A stretch of DNA of 64,000 nt, taken from NCBI RefSeq assembly GCF_006171285.1, contig NZ_CP040888.1, forward strand, positions 62,001 through 126,000, given 5' to 3'. The position numbers and the translations under genes were made by a program. Below are positions 48,208-57,420 of the stretch, piece after piece. The stretch's first letter is position 1, and the number at the start of each line of letters is the position of its first letter. The notes below the pieces were generated by a model. The model worked only from the letters and a program-made list of their open reading frames with translations. It was not told the DNA's origin and did no database searches. Source of the stretch: Leclercia adecarboxylata (GTDB taxonomy: Bacteria; Pseudomonadota; Gammaproteobacteria; Enterobacterales; Enterobacteriaceae).

Positions 48208-48465
48208 ATGTCTGAAAAACACTTTATCGTTAAAATCCAGAACCGAAACGGCGACCATGAGAATAGCTATGTTCGGTTACTCGTCAGCGATTGTGAGAAA
48301 AATGCTTGCCAGACGGCACTCATTTCAGAGTGCCATGGCGAGCTTGAACAGCTGAGTTTTGAAGACGGTGGGGTTTACGACTACAACGGCGAAAATCACT
48401 ACAGTGTCAGGAGCTGCGTGGAGGTTGCTCCAGAAGACGTTGCAACTTTGCAACGCTTCCTTTAA
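48208..48465 (+). CDS. Unknown 85-residue protein
   Basis: From ATG 48208 (GGAGG five bases before; a GTG at 48193 lies upstream of that site) this is an acidic protein with several Cys (SDCEKNACQ, SECHGE, RSCVE). No known family. A GGGCGTCC/GGATGCCC hairpin lies about 25 bp past the stop. Confidence 0.6.
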   Translation: MSEKHFIVKIQNRNGDHENSYVRLLVSDCEKNACQTALISECHGELEQLSFEDGGVYDYNGENHYSVRSCVEVAPEDVATLQRFL

Positions 48466-48620
48466 CACCTGCGACATTTGATTAAATATCGGGCGTCCGC
48501 TACAGGATGCCCGTGATTTAAACGATTCCTCAAAGATCGCTGTCACTCCTGATAACTGTATTAAGAGCAGGTTTGTGATAGGTTCAGCGTAACAACATTA
48601 CTGGAATTTTGGTTGCCTTG

Positions 48621-49229
48621 ATGAAGAGCTGCTTTTCTGATTTACCCGTTAAAGACGGCACGTCCGGAACCTGGAAACTGGACACATTCGAAATTACCGC
48701 AGATAAGGCGATGAGCCTCGCCCTTCGTGCCGAGTATACAGGTAATACAGACGAGTTTATCCCGCCCGGTAGATATCGGCGTTTGTCCAACGGCTGGGAT
48801 GTGGTGATGTCCAATACCCCGATGGAGATCAGAACCTGCCAGGATTTTTTAGAGCGAGCCACCGGGCGCGTGCTCATTAATGGTCTTGGTCTGGGGATGG
48901 TGCTTCACGCCATTCTTCAAAAAGAAGATGTAACCCATGTAACAGTAATTGAAAAAGAACAGGACGTTATTAACCTCGTTGCGGCCTCGTTTGCAAACGA
49001 TCCTCGCGTTGAAATTATCCATGCTGATGCAATGATGTATTGCCCACCAGCAGGCGTCACGTACAACGCATGCTGGCACGACATATGGCCAGACTTCGCA
49101 ACAGCTAACCTCTCACAGATGGATAAGCTGGAAATTAAGTACCGGGACATCTGTGAATGGCAGGGCTCGTGGGGCAGGGAGGAGTGTGAGCAAAAGCACA
49201 TTGAGTTTCAAAATCTTGGGGCTGATTGA
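48621..49229 (+). CDS. SAM-dependent or spermidine-synthase-like methyltransferase fold protein
   Basis: A 202-residue protein with a Rossmann SAM motif, VLINGLGLGMVL (84-95), an acidic residue for the ribose in TVIEKEQ (about 109-115) and a DNA/SAM-type loop HADAM (134-138). The pattern fits spermidine-synthase-like class I methyltransferases; there is no NPPY/DPPY motif, so DNA methylation is not implied. The ATG at 48621 is preferred, with a TTG at 48609 as the alternative. Confidence 0.7.
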   Translation: MKSCFSDLPVKDGTSGTWKLDTFEITADKAMSLALRAEYTGNTDEFIPPGRYRRLSNGWDVVMSNTPMEIRTCQDFLERATGRVLINGLGLGMVLHAILQKEDVTHVTVIEKEQDVINLVAASFANDPRVEIIHADAMMYCPPAGVTYNACWHDIWPDFATANLSQMDKLEIKYRDICEWQGSWGREECEQKHIEFQNLGAD

Positions 49230-49399
49230 GTACAACTTTTGAAGGTGTCTCCGCTAAAGAAGACTGGGTCTCTTTGCGCATGCCCAGCTGTGCTGCATGA
49301 CCTGACAAAGCCTATAAATAAACAGATCGGTTTGATTTAGTAATCCCCCTTCCAACCATCAGGCCGATATTTAAACTGCATCTCCATTAAGGATGGCTG

Positions 49400-50650
49400 A
49401 TGAGCACGATTTCTACGGATTTAATTGCACGGATCTACGCAGCCTCCGAATTGCCGTTGAGCAACGACGAGCTTTATCGCGAAGTGCAGCGTGAAACTGG
49501 CATGTCGGATGCCGAATTGCACGAACTGAAAGAATTTGGGTCAGATAAAACCAGAACCAGCGGCGTCAAACACAAAGTACGCTGGTTTCAGCAGACTCTT
49601 CGGCAGGCCGGAGTCATCGAACGCGTTCCAGAAAAACGGGGCGTCTGGAGATACTCCTCTAAGACGAAAACAAACCTACACGAGTCATGGGAAAAGCTCT
49701 GTGTTGTCGGTTTCTCAACTTCTCTTGGGGCATCGGTTTTTGGAAACGCCTATGCCTTCTTCAGCAATATCACAGAGCAAATTCATCTTTGCCTGACCTC
49801 GCCGCCTTACCTCCTTCGAAATTCAAGAGACTACGGGCATGGCGGGGGGCGTGGCGAGCAGGTTTATATTGACTGGCTTCTGCGTATCCTCGAACCGATC
49901 GTGAAACAGCTTGTACCCGGCGCAAGTGTGGCATTGAATATCACTCAAGATAGCTTTAATAGGGGCAGGCCTTCACGTTCTCTGTATCTGGAGCGTCTGA
50001 CACTGGCATTATGTGACAAGCTGGGGCTTGAGCTCATGGACAGGCTTCAGTGGGTGAATCGCAGTAAGCCCCCATCGCCAACGCACTGGGCATGTAAGCA
50101 ACGAGTGCAGCTCTGCTCATCGTATGAGCCTGTGCTGTGGTTTACCAATGATGCGAGTAAGGTTCGTTCAAACAACTTACGTGTACTGCAACCGCATTCA
50201 GAGCAGCATCTTAAATTGCAGGCAGCAGGCGGTGAAAATCGCACGACCTTTTATGGTGATGGGGCGTACCAGCTTAAAAGCGGATCCTTTGGAAATAAAA
50301 CAGAAGGAACGATCCCCAAAAATACTTTGTTTTACGGCAATAGCTGCGCTGATACGAGATTTTGCCATTCCATTGCCCGCGAGCTAGGTTTTCCGCTGCA
50401 TGGTGCAACGTCTCCTACCAGGCTTGCAGCGTTTCTGATTGAGTTTTTGACAGAGCCGGGAGATCTTGTTGTAGATCCCTTCGCTGGCCTGCATAAAGTT
50501 CCCATCGCAGCCGAGCGACTTGGCAGACGTTGGCTGGCGACGGACAAAATCATGGAATGGCTGGCGATTTCCCGAAACCTTTTTACGGCCGCACCGGGAT
50601 ATAAGAGTAACCCCATGCTGGACGAGCTCGCCGAACTGTATCGGGCTTAA
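49400..50650 (+). CDS. Beta-class DNA methyltransferase
   Basis: A 416-residue protein with the catalytic TSPPY (133-137) before the SAM motif DPFAG (about 359-363), the order of beta-class enzymes. TSPPY is typical of N4-cytosine and some N6-adenine enzymes. The first 90 residues look like a winged helix (SNDELYREVQRETGMSDAEL). No restriction endonuclease is nearby, so it is an orphan methylase. The target site is unknown. AAGGATGG precedes the ATG. Confidence 0.88.
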   Translation: MSTISTDLIARIYAASELPLSNDELYREVQRETGMSDAELHELKEFGSDKTRTSGVKHKVRWFQQTLRQAGVIERVPEKRGVWRYSSKTKTNLHESWEKLCVVGFSTSLGASVFGNAYAFFSNITEQIHLCLTSPPYLLRNSRDYGHGGGRGEQVYIDWLLRILEPIVKQLVPGASVALNITQDSFNRGRPSRSLYLERLTLALCDKLGLELMDRLQWVNRSKPPSPTHWACKQRVQLCSSYEPVLWFTNDASKVRSNNLRVLQPHSEQHLKLQAAGGENRTTFYGDGAYQLKSGSFGNKTEGTIPKNTLFYGNSCADTRFCHSIARELGFPLHGATSPTRLAAFLIEFLTEPGDLVVDPFAGLHKVPIAAERLGRRWLATDKIMEWLAISRNLFTAAPGYKSNPMLDELAELYRA

Positions 50651-50944
50651 TGCAAGTTAACGGTTTTGATAAAGTGGTTTGAAGCGACAAGCGGTTTATT
50701 CATTTTGCATTGTTTCTACCATAAAATGACAATATTAACGGCTTAGCATACGCCGCAGAGATAATTAGGGTGCCATTCATTTCCGGTTGTCTGTATTAAC
50801 GAGTGTATTCAATATTCACTTGTTTCTCCGATATAGACCCAACAAAAAAAACTGATGGTTGTGATACAGAACTTGTTGAATTAACATCCGGTACATTAAC
50901 TATATTGGTAATTTAGACGGTTTCTAAATTAAAGGTGGACAGAT

Positions 50945-51265
50945 ATGAAGTCAGATACAGAAATGGTTTCTCCTATCGAGTTGCACATTGGCGATCATGT
51001 CCAGCGGCATGGTGCTTTATTTGAGGTTATGCATATTGTTGAATCCGAATGCGATATTCCCGGCGGCATCCGGGTAGCAGCATGCATTTCACGGGTTATC
51101 GGTGACGTTACGGGCAATATTCCTCGTGGTTGGCTGGAAACACCGAAGCGTATGGCTGAGCGAGGAGTTAAGTGGGCGACGAGTCTGCCTGAGGGGCTTT
51201 ACTTTAACATCCAGGGGAACGCACATGCGAAAGTAAGCCGGGTTATTCGTAATGTGACTAATTGA
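50945..51265 (+). CDS. Unknown 106-residue protein
   Basis: A small soluble protein (ELHIGDHVQRHGALFEVMHI) with a mostly beta layout, possibly an SH3-like or KOW-like barrel. That is an impression only. AAAGGTGG precedes the ATG. The region 50651-50944 before it has no gene. A palindrome AAAAGTTACTTTT follows at 51289. Confidence 0.6.
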   Translation: MKSDTEMVSPIELHIGDHVQRHGALFEVMHIVESECDIPGGIRVAACISRVIGDVTGNIPRGWLETPKRMAERGVKWATSLPEGLYFNIQGNAHAKVSRVIRNVTN

Positions 51266-51507
51266 AACTTTTTTCTGAATTGCGGTGTAAAAGTTACTTT
51301 TCACCGCATCGTTTTCCCTAACTACTAAATCAGAGCTTCTCTGAAATAAGCGGATTTAACCGCTAGCGATTTATTCAGGCCATTTTATTCTAATCATTAT
51401 CCTACACTTCAAAAATATTCATTATTTTTTCTTCTGACCTATTAGCCAGAATTCTCGATTCGGTATCATTTACTTACGGTAAATCTTTTGAAAACGAGGT
51501 AAATGGC
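51266..51507. promoter_or_regulatory. Intergenic region with the last palindrome copy
   Basis: AAAAGTTACTTTT lies at 51289-51301, 23 bp past the preceding stop and about 205 bp before the next start. It is the right-most copy of the motif in this window. Confidence 0.55.
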
Positions 51508-51834
51508 ATGCATTCTCAGGATCCTATCACGAAATTAACCCAGACGTTGCAACGCGACGATGGTTCTCAGGTTCGTATTGTAGCGCAGCGGGGATATGGA
51601 AGTGGGCTTACAGCCTCGCTTGATGTGTACGTTCTCCGTCGTGATTCCTCTGAAAGCAACTGGTCACTGTGCGGAAAAGATCCTCACCCAGAGTGGAGAA
51701 AGATGTCAGTAGATGAGTATCAGAAATTTGGACGCTCTGAAATGCTGCGTTATGCCACACCAGGTGAAATTCTCAGGGTGGCATCCGCTATTGGCCAGCC
51801 AATGAGCTTCCTCGATGGCAACCCTGCGTTTTAG
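51508..51834 (+). CDS. Unknown 108-residue protein (NWSxCG family)
   Basis: A small protein with ESNWSLCGKD and MSVDEYQKFGRSEML. The same arrangement (ANWSFCGED ... MDEYKHSDS ... EAMLREV) occurs in the 53229 protein, so the two are probably distant paralogues. GAGG lies nine bases before the ATG. A terminator follows. Function unknown. Confidence 0.65.
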   Translation: MHSQDPITKLTQTLQRDDGSQVRIVAQRGYGSGLTASLDVYVLRRDSSESNWSLCGKDPHPEWRKMSVDEYQKFGRSEMLRYATPGEILRVASAIGQPMSFLDGNPAF

Positions 51835-51847
51835 CCCGAACCCTGGC

Positions 51848-51877
51848 GACGCCTTTTAAACCGGCGTCATTCTTTTT
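51848..51877 (+). terminator. Rho-independent terminator
   Basis: GACGCC-TTTTAAACC-GGCGTC is followed by ATTCTTTTT, 14 bp past the stop of the 108-residue gene. Confidence 0.8.
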
Positions 51878-51899
51878 ACGAGCAACAGACGGAGAAAAA

Positions 51900-52157
51900 A
51901 TGAATCTGAACGAACGAAGCACGAGCGCAGCAACGCCAGATTTGAGCCGACTTTATCTCATTTCCGGGCGCATTATGTTTGATGATGATGATCAGGCCTA
52001 CCTGGTCGAAGCCGACTCCCCTGGTGATGCAGAGGAGGCTTTCCGGCATCATATTGCTGACAGTGCCGACGACTTAGAAAAGGTGATTATAGTTTCCTCT
52101 ACAAGTTTCGCTTCAGCTCACAGCAGTCGCGTAATTTGTCGGCCTGCCGTGAAGTAA
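51900..52157 (+). CDS. Unknown 85-residue protein
   Basis: A small acidic protein (GRIMFDDDDQAYLVEADSPG, then AEEAFRHHIADSADDL). CGGAGA precedes the ATG. It is a single-gene unit between two terminators. No known family. Confidence 0.6.
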   Translation: MNLNERSTSAATPDLSRLYLISGRIMFDDDDQAYLVEADSPGDAEEAFRHHIADSADDLEKVIIVSSTSFASAHSSRVICRPAVK

Positions 52158-52188
52158 TTTCAACTTCCAATGATATTTCCCTCTTTAT

Positions 52189-52212
52189 AAAAGCCGCCGT
52201 CTGGCGGTTTTT
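52189..52212 (+). terminator. Rho-independent terminator
   Basis: AAAAGCCGCC-GTCT-GGCGGTTTTT, 32 bp past the 85-residue gene. The stem is symmetrical and T-rich, so it could work both ways. Confidence 0.85.
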
Positions 52213-52386
52213 ATTTGCAAAAATGAATATTAATCCTGAATGATATTAATTTAAGATGAGGTAGTGTTCATATTCTTCTTCTTAATATTTTTTCTAAAAA
52301 AACGCCTTCAGGTTATTAGTTGGTATTAGTGTATTTGTTATGATCTTCTCATCAAATACATTAATTAAATAATCAAGGAGTCAACT

Positions 52387-53178
52387 GTGGCAGATAATTA
52401 TACTCAGGCGTCGTTTATTATTCCCTGCACTCAGGAGCAGGCAAAAATGGCACAAGAAGCAATCACATTCGTTACCGAAGCAGAAATTGCAGAAGGTGAG
52501 CGTTTGCTTGATAAGCCACTGACAGATTGTTCTCTGACTGAGAAGCTGATCCTCAGTATTATCGAGAACCACCCTGAGTATGACCCTTCTGAGCCGAGCT
52601 TTGGGCAACCATCCTGCCCAGACTGCAATTATGAACTGTTGTTCGCAACAGAAGTTACCAGCAGTGGGCTGGCAGTTTTTCATGGAGAGACCATTGATCT
52701 TGACCATGCAATTTGCCTCACAACTGCCGTGCTGTCGGTATTCGACCTCTCGGAAATGGTAACAATTACTGCTGCATTTACATGCAGTAAAAGCCGGACA
52801 GATGAATTTGGGGGTATGACTATTCTGGTCACAAAGGATACCCACTATTACCAGGATGGCTGTCAGTTTTCTCGTCTCATGAATGAGGCTCACAAAGCCG
52901 GTATCCAGTATGCTCTGTGTAAAGTGACGCATTACCACGGTGAGAGCAGCTATGTGGCAAGCTATGTCCTGAGCTGCGACGTAGCGGATTCAGCCCAGGA
53001 GGTCGTTAACAAACGACTGAAGGCATGTGCCGGAAAAGAGCCAGAAGACGGAATCTATATTCTGTGTGAAGAAGACAACACTAGTCTTTCGGTCGAACTC
53101 GTTACAGAACTGTCTCCGCTCGATTACGACAAGCTGAGCAAGCTTCTCCCTTCCCTTGACACCCTTTGCGGCGCTTAA
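52387..53178 (+). CDS. Unknown 263-residue protein
   Basis: It uses a GTG start with AAGGAG before it. An acidic soluble protein with several Cys (CPDCNYELLF, TAAFTCSKS, ALCKVTHYH) that might include a zinc site near 78-82. No family is recognised. The next gene follows 50 bp on. Confidence 0.6.
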   Translation: MADNYTQASFIIPCTQEQAKMAQEAITFVTEAEIAEGERLLDKPLTDCSLTEKLILSIIENHPEYDPSEPSFGQPSCPDCNYELLFATEVTSSGLAVFHGETIDLDHAICLTTAVLSVFDLSEMVTITAAFTCSKSRTDEFGGMTILVTKDTHYYQDGCQFSRLMNEAHKAGIQYALCKVTHYHGESSYVASYVLSCDVADSAQEVVNKRLKACAGKEPEDGIYILCEEDNTSLSVELVTELSPLDYDKLSKLLPSLDTLCGA

Positions 53179-53228
53179 GCCTGCCAATTACCGTAGCCAC
53201 CGGTTTCCCCGGTGGCCTGGAGCCTGCC

Positions 53229-53678
53229 ATGACCAATAAATTCATAGTTTCTACCGTTGATTGTATCAATGAATTTGCAAGTGACGTTCCGCAGAGTGTT
53301 TCCTTACGGATAGATACAATGCTTGAACAGCGTATCCGCAAATTGGCGGCATACGTGAAAGAAAACGATCTTCATTTAACTGAGTTTTACTTCTATGACG
53401 CTAACTGGTCATTTTGTGGTGAAGATGAAATTCAAGAAATAAAAGACATGGATGAATATAAGCATAGCGACAGCATAAAGCAGGAAGCGATGCTGCGGGA
53501 AGTAATGCCATCAGCACGTACGGAATGCCCGGTTATTAGGGTGATGAAAGATTCATTTCAGCTTTCAGCTCTACCACGCCATTGTGGTGATGACATGACT
53601 CTTAACACTCCTTTTATTCCGCTGTCTGAGTTGAAAACAAATAATACGGCATTTATTACGCCGCCAACCTATAACTAA
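53229..53678 (+). CDS. Unknown 149-residue protein (NWSxCG family)
   Basis: From ATG 53229 (TGGAG six bases before) this protein has ANWSFCGEDEI and MDEYKHSDSIKQEAML, matching the 51508 protein. Longer starts reach into the previous gene and lack a site. The N-terminal part (SLRIDTMLEQRIRKLAAYVK) is helical. Function unknown. Confidence 0.65.
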   Translation: MTNKFIVSTVDCINEFASDVPQSVSLRIDTMLEQRIRKLAAYVKENDLHLTEFYFYDANWSFCGEDEIQEIKDMDEYKHSDSIKQEAMLREVMPSARTECPVIRVMKDSFQLSALPRHCGDDMTLNTPFIPLSELKTNNTAFITPPTYN

Positions 53679-53843
53679 TAGCTGTGCCGGGTGATTAAAT
53701 TACAATGGATTATTTTTATATATATTGACATTAAATCCGCGTGATTTTGATTTAATATAATTTCGCTAAATGGTTGCGCTGTAGTTATTTTAAAGTTCTA
53801 ATAATATCAGTGATGCAGCATATACCGTGGTTCAGGAAAATAT

Positions 53844-54896
53844 ATGTTTATTGAAAAAAGCGACTCATTCCTTGAATTATCCTCAGAAGTTATTTTTCCT
53901 GAGGCGGCTAATGCTGCCATTTTGAAACATGATAAATGGGCGGATGTTTGGGAGACCCTGACAACCGATGCCGATCTGAACTATACCGATGAAAAGGAGA
54001 CTGTGAGTCTTTCTTCTCTGGTCATGTCAGCCACATCTGCTATTTATCAGGCTATTACGGACGGCTGGACAATGTGCGTGGGATACAGTGGCGGCAAAGA
54101 CTCCCATTCTCTTCTGCACCTGTTTCTGATGGCATTGATCAGGGCAGTACGTAACGGCACAAATATCAGCGAACATCATTTCATTCAGATGTCCGATACG
54201 CTGATCGAAAACCCTGAGATGCACTATCAGGCTTCACAGGTTCTCAACCAGCTCAGAATGTTCATTGCTGAACACCAGCTACCGGTCACAGTCCTTGTCG
54301 CCCGACCGTCTCTTACGCAGAGCTGGGTCGGCCGCATTCTGACTGGGCGCGGACTTCCGACCTGGACTAATTCTTCTACCCGACAGTGCTCAACCGACTA
54401 CAAAATCGCGCCCCTGCGCCAGGCCAAAGCTCGTTACCTGAAAAACGCCCCGGCATCCGTTCGAAGCAGGGTATGCCTGATGCTGGGCTCCAGGGATGAT
54501 GAAAGTGCCCGAAGGGCCGGAAATATCCTCAAAATGGGAGGGCAGGCGAGGAAAGTAACCCTGACTGAGCACGGTGGTGAACTCTATCCGGTAAAGGAGT
54601 GGCGCACTCAGGACATCTGGTCTTTTCTGATGGCCTGTGGTTCCGAATCACGCTTCCCTTTACCAAGCTTTATGCCGGATAACTTCAGCCTGGCAACGCT
54701 TTATAAAGACGCCACCGGGGAGTGTATCTGGTCGCCGGAGAAACCCACTCGAACATCAGCTTGTGGGGCTCGATATGGGTGCTCGCTTACTCTTGTTTTT
54801 ATGTATTTAGAGTTAAACTCTACTTTTCTATTTTTAGAATTCAAGCTATTCATCGTAATTGAGAGATATCCTTTTAATGTTCAGCAAGCCTGTTAA
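53844..54896 (+). CDS. PAPS-reductase/DndC-like ATP-pyrophosphatase, 3' end lost
   Basis: A 350-residue protein with the PP-loop SGGKDS (82-87), the ATP site of PAPS reductase and DndC-type sulfurtransferases. The family continues well past this with Cys-containing blocks; here, after SACGARYGCSL (to about 54785), the frame runs into low-G+C DNA and a hydrophobic tail unlike the family (LTLVFMYLELNSTFLF). The true C-terminus has probably been replaced, so the product is likely inactive. No dndD/E/B genes are present. AGGAAAA precedes the ATG. Confidence 0.75.
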   Translation: MFIEKSDSFLELSSEVIFPEAANAAILKHDKWADVWETLTTDADLNYTDEKETVSLSSLVMSATSAIYQAITDGWTMCVGYSGGKDSHSLLHLFLMALIRAVRNGTNISEHHFIQMSDTLIENPEMHYQASQVLNQLRMFIAEHQLPVTVLVARPSLTQSWVGRILTGRGLPTWTNSSTRQCSTDYKIAPLRQAKARYLKNAPASVRSRVCLMLGSRDDESARRAGNILKMGGQARKVTLTEHGGELYPVKEWRTQDIWSFLMACGSESRFPLPSFMPDNFSLATLYKDATGECIWSPEKPTRTSACGARYGCSLTLVFMYLELNSTFLFLEFKLFIVIERYPFNVQQAC

Positions 54897-54923
54897 AAGC
54901 ACTTTATCTGAACCGCGTTTTGC

Positions 54924-55559
54924 CTAAATCCTGCTCAATATATACTCTCCCTGAGTTCTGAAATCCTCAAATTCCCCAATCTTAAAGCATTGATACATAG
55001 ATGATGTCAGATAATGCGCAATCATCTCACCGCCAATATGGATCCGTTCCGGGTGTGGGTATGTCGCCTGTATAGCCCTTTGTTCATTCATCATTACAGG
55101 AATTGTCTGCAACAAATCCCCATCCAAGATTTGGCACTCAGGTTTTACTCCTGTTCCGTATTGTAATTGCTCTGATTCGAAATCATGGACTGAGCGATAG
55201 GCGAACGAAACGATATTTCCTGTTTCCTCGCAAATTGCGAACTGATAAACACTGGTTGTCACCGTTGAAGAAGAGGGAATTGCATGGTCATGCTTGTATT
55301 GTTTCCACAGCCTCCTTAGACAGGCCGATGTATGATAATTGAGATTTTGTATACCTGATACGACCATTCTGGTTGATGCTTCAAGCAACCAGGTGTTAGA
55401 AAATCCACCTGCCCCCGTTCCTGCTATGATGGTTCTTAGCTGGGGGATGTAACCTGCTTTGGAAACAAAAGATAACGGCTCCCCATTATCGGTGACGGCA
55501 AGGGTATCTGTTACAATCAGTGCTTGTGCTTCGTCTGTATAAAATATCAGTGATGACAT
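54924..55559 (-). CDS. Unknown protein with Ntn-hydrolase-like features
   Basis: From ATG 55559 (GAGG five bases before) this is a 211-residue protein. A start pattern SLIFYTDEAQALIVTDTLAV and an IAGTGAGGF turn resemble the first strands of proteasome-like Ntn hydrolases, but no free N-terminal Thr/Ser/Cys is shown, so this is a fold guess. It is convergent with the truncated DndC-like gene and lies between it and the recombinase operon, so it may be cargo of that element. A 19-codon longer start lacks a site. Confidence 0.6.
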   Translation of the reverse strand: MSSLIFYTDEAQALIVTDTLAVTDNGEPLSFVSKAGYIPQLRTIIAGTGAGGFSNTWLLEASTRMVVSGIQNLNYHTSACLRRLWKQYKHDHAIPSSSTVTTSVYQFAICEETGNIVSFAYRSVHDFESEQLQYGTGVKPECQILDGDLLQTIPVMMNEQRAIQATYPHPERIHIGGEMIAHYLTSSMYQCFKIGEFEDFRTQGEYILSRI

Positions 55560-56172
55560 ATTTTCCTCATCCAGAAAAGACATTACATGAATCACAGAAC
55601 AGGTCACTACAACCACGTGAAAGGGAGTCAGACCATTTTCCAGAGGTAAATATATTCTTGTGTTTGGACGCGTTGCGGTTCTCTGTAAAAAATATATAGC
55701 ACAAACAAAAGTCCCCGCAGGGATAAATATAGTTATATGCGCTTTTTCTGCTGGCTTTTACAATTGAAAGTGACAGGTAAACGAAATGTGTTACAGGTTT
55801 CTTTTGCTTTTCGTTGGGTTCTGTATATGCGAATTTACCCTGTGTGTTATTTTTGCAATGGACTCAGGCTGTATTCAATCAATTAAGGTTTACTTCTGGC
55901 ATTAAGATGTATCCGTTGCCTGTTTTTTAAGGGCACGGTTTGTGCCGGGAAATGAAAATCACATCTTAAGTTCTTCACTCAAAGGATTTGTGATGTTTAT
56001 CACGTATGGTCCGGGTAACGTGTTGAGGTCAATGTATTGCATCGTGATGGTGTCGTTACATCTTTTACTTTCCTCCTGATTTGCATATTCACTCCCGGCA
56101 ACCTGGTTGTTTGTTTTTTCTTCTTCCGGATTTATAGTGTAGGCATGAGGTGGCGTTTCAGGGCGACAGACT
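55560..56172. other. Gene-free region upstream of the recombinase operon
   Basis: About 610 bp. It should contain the divergent promoters and perhaps the attachment site of the recombinase element. I see no tRNA and no repeat. A frame of 77 codons on the minus strand at 55959-56192 lacks a ribosome site and runs into the recombinase start, so I do not call it. Confidence 0.4.
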
Positions 56173-57420
56173 GTGAGGATAATCACTAACATTCATGCGC
56201 GTTATGGGCGTGTCAGCAAACTGGATGCAACAGAGCCGAAACTGAAATTTGAACCCGGATTTCTGTATGCTGAAATACCTTATATTAGCGGCATCCAGAA
56301 TCGAAAACTGAGCCGATATGTACACTTTTATCTTATGGATAAAGCTATCCTGCAGGCCAGGGATTTAAAGCCTTTAGCCCGGGCATTTTTACGCTGGATA
56401 AGGTGGCTGGAGGATAACGGACTTGACCCTTTCACCCCGGGAACGTTGAAATACCAAAGCCCTACATATGGCTTCAGGGAGTATCTTCTGGGGGCCGTAA
56501 GGCAGGGGCGCATCGCCTCATCCACCGCGGCGGTGTACATCAGCGTTATCCGACGGTTTTACGTATTTCTGGGCAAGTGTGGTGAGCTGGCTGCCAGCTC
56601 ATTTTTTACGTTGGTCGAAAAAGTCGTTGACGGGCGACGCAAGGTGATAAGTTCGGATCTTGCCATCAGGATAACCAGCACAACAAAAAGGACAATCAAC
56701 CCACTGAATGATGCAGAGGTTCATATCCTGGGTGAGGCACTGAAATCTGAGTCCGGGTTGTTCAGTTTAATGATTGTGCTGATGAAAAATTGTGGGCTAC
56801 GGCTGGATGAAATGCTGACCCTGCCGTCGTCACTCTTTACTGAAGAGTACCTTGCCAGTGTCCCTGTATCTGAGTTGACCATCAGGGGGCTTCATATTGG
56901 TCCGAGATGCGGAGTTCATACGAAGTTTGGGATGACGCGAGAACTCTTCATCACCAGACGATTGTACGAGCAGGTTCTGGATTATCTGGCGGATGAGGAG
57001 TATGAAAAGAAGATCCAAAAATGGCGTGCACGACAGGGTGGGGAAGGGCGGCACGAGCCTTTATTTTTAATGGCAAACGGGAAACGGATGTCTGAAAAAG
57101 CCTTTTACTCCCGCTGGTACAGTTTTCGCCATCGCCTGGCCCGGTCTGCTCCGGGAAATGTGTTCAGACATAAACCCCATGATTTGCGGGCAACGTTTGC
57201 GACCCATTTTTTACGCTCGGCACTGAGTTGCTATCCCGATCAGGCCGCAAATGCGCTGGGTACAGTAAAATACTGGATGGGCCATAAAAGCGAAAATACG
57301 ACGATGAAATACATCGTCTTTCTTCAGCAAAACCAGATTTCTGATGCAGTCGCCGGGGTCATGGACGCATTGATTGACGGTGCTGCAGGTCGCGATGGAG
57401 CCATATATGAGCCGGAGTGA
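56173..57420 (+). CDS. Tyrosine recombinase 1 of the recombinase quartet
   Basis: A 415-residue site-specific recombinase with GTG start. All catalytic positions are seen: R210 (CGLRLDEML), H336 and R339 (HDLRATFATH), H371 and Y380 (GHKSENTTMKY). An N-terminal core-binding domain spans about 40-160. It cuts and rejoins DNA through the tyrosine. It is the first of four overlapping genes, so it probably acts with the next two. By size and layout it could be a GmtY-type recombinase of Gamma-Mobile-Trio elements. Confidence 0.9.
   Translation: MRIITNIHARYGRVSKLDATEPKLKFEPGFLYAEIPYISGIQNRKLSRYVHFYLMDKAILQARDLKPLARAFLRWIRWLEDNGLDPFTPGTLKYQSPTYGFREYLLGAVRQGRIASSTAAVYISVIRRFYVFLGKCGELAASSFFTLVEKVVDGRRKVISSDLAIRITSTTKRTINPLNDAEVHILGEALKSESGLFSLMIVLMKNCGLRLDEMLTLPSSLFTEEYLASVPVSELTIRGLHIGPRCGVHTKFGMTRELFITRRLYEQVLDYLADEEYEKKIQKWRARQGGEGRHEPLFLMANGKRMSEKAFYSRWYSFRHRLARSAPGNVFRHKPHDLRATFATHFLRSALSCYPDQAANALGTVKYWMGHKSENTTMKYIVFLQQNQISDAVAGVMDALIDGAAGRDGAIYEPE

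Noticed and set aside
55959..56192. 77-codon frame on the minus strand before the recombinases
   Set aside because: No ribosome site, and it overlaps the recombinase start. Composition is protein-like, so a real small gene cannot be fully excluded.
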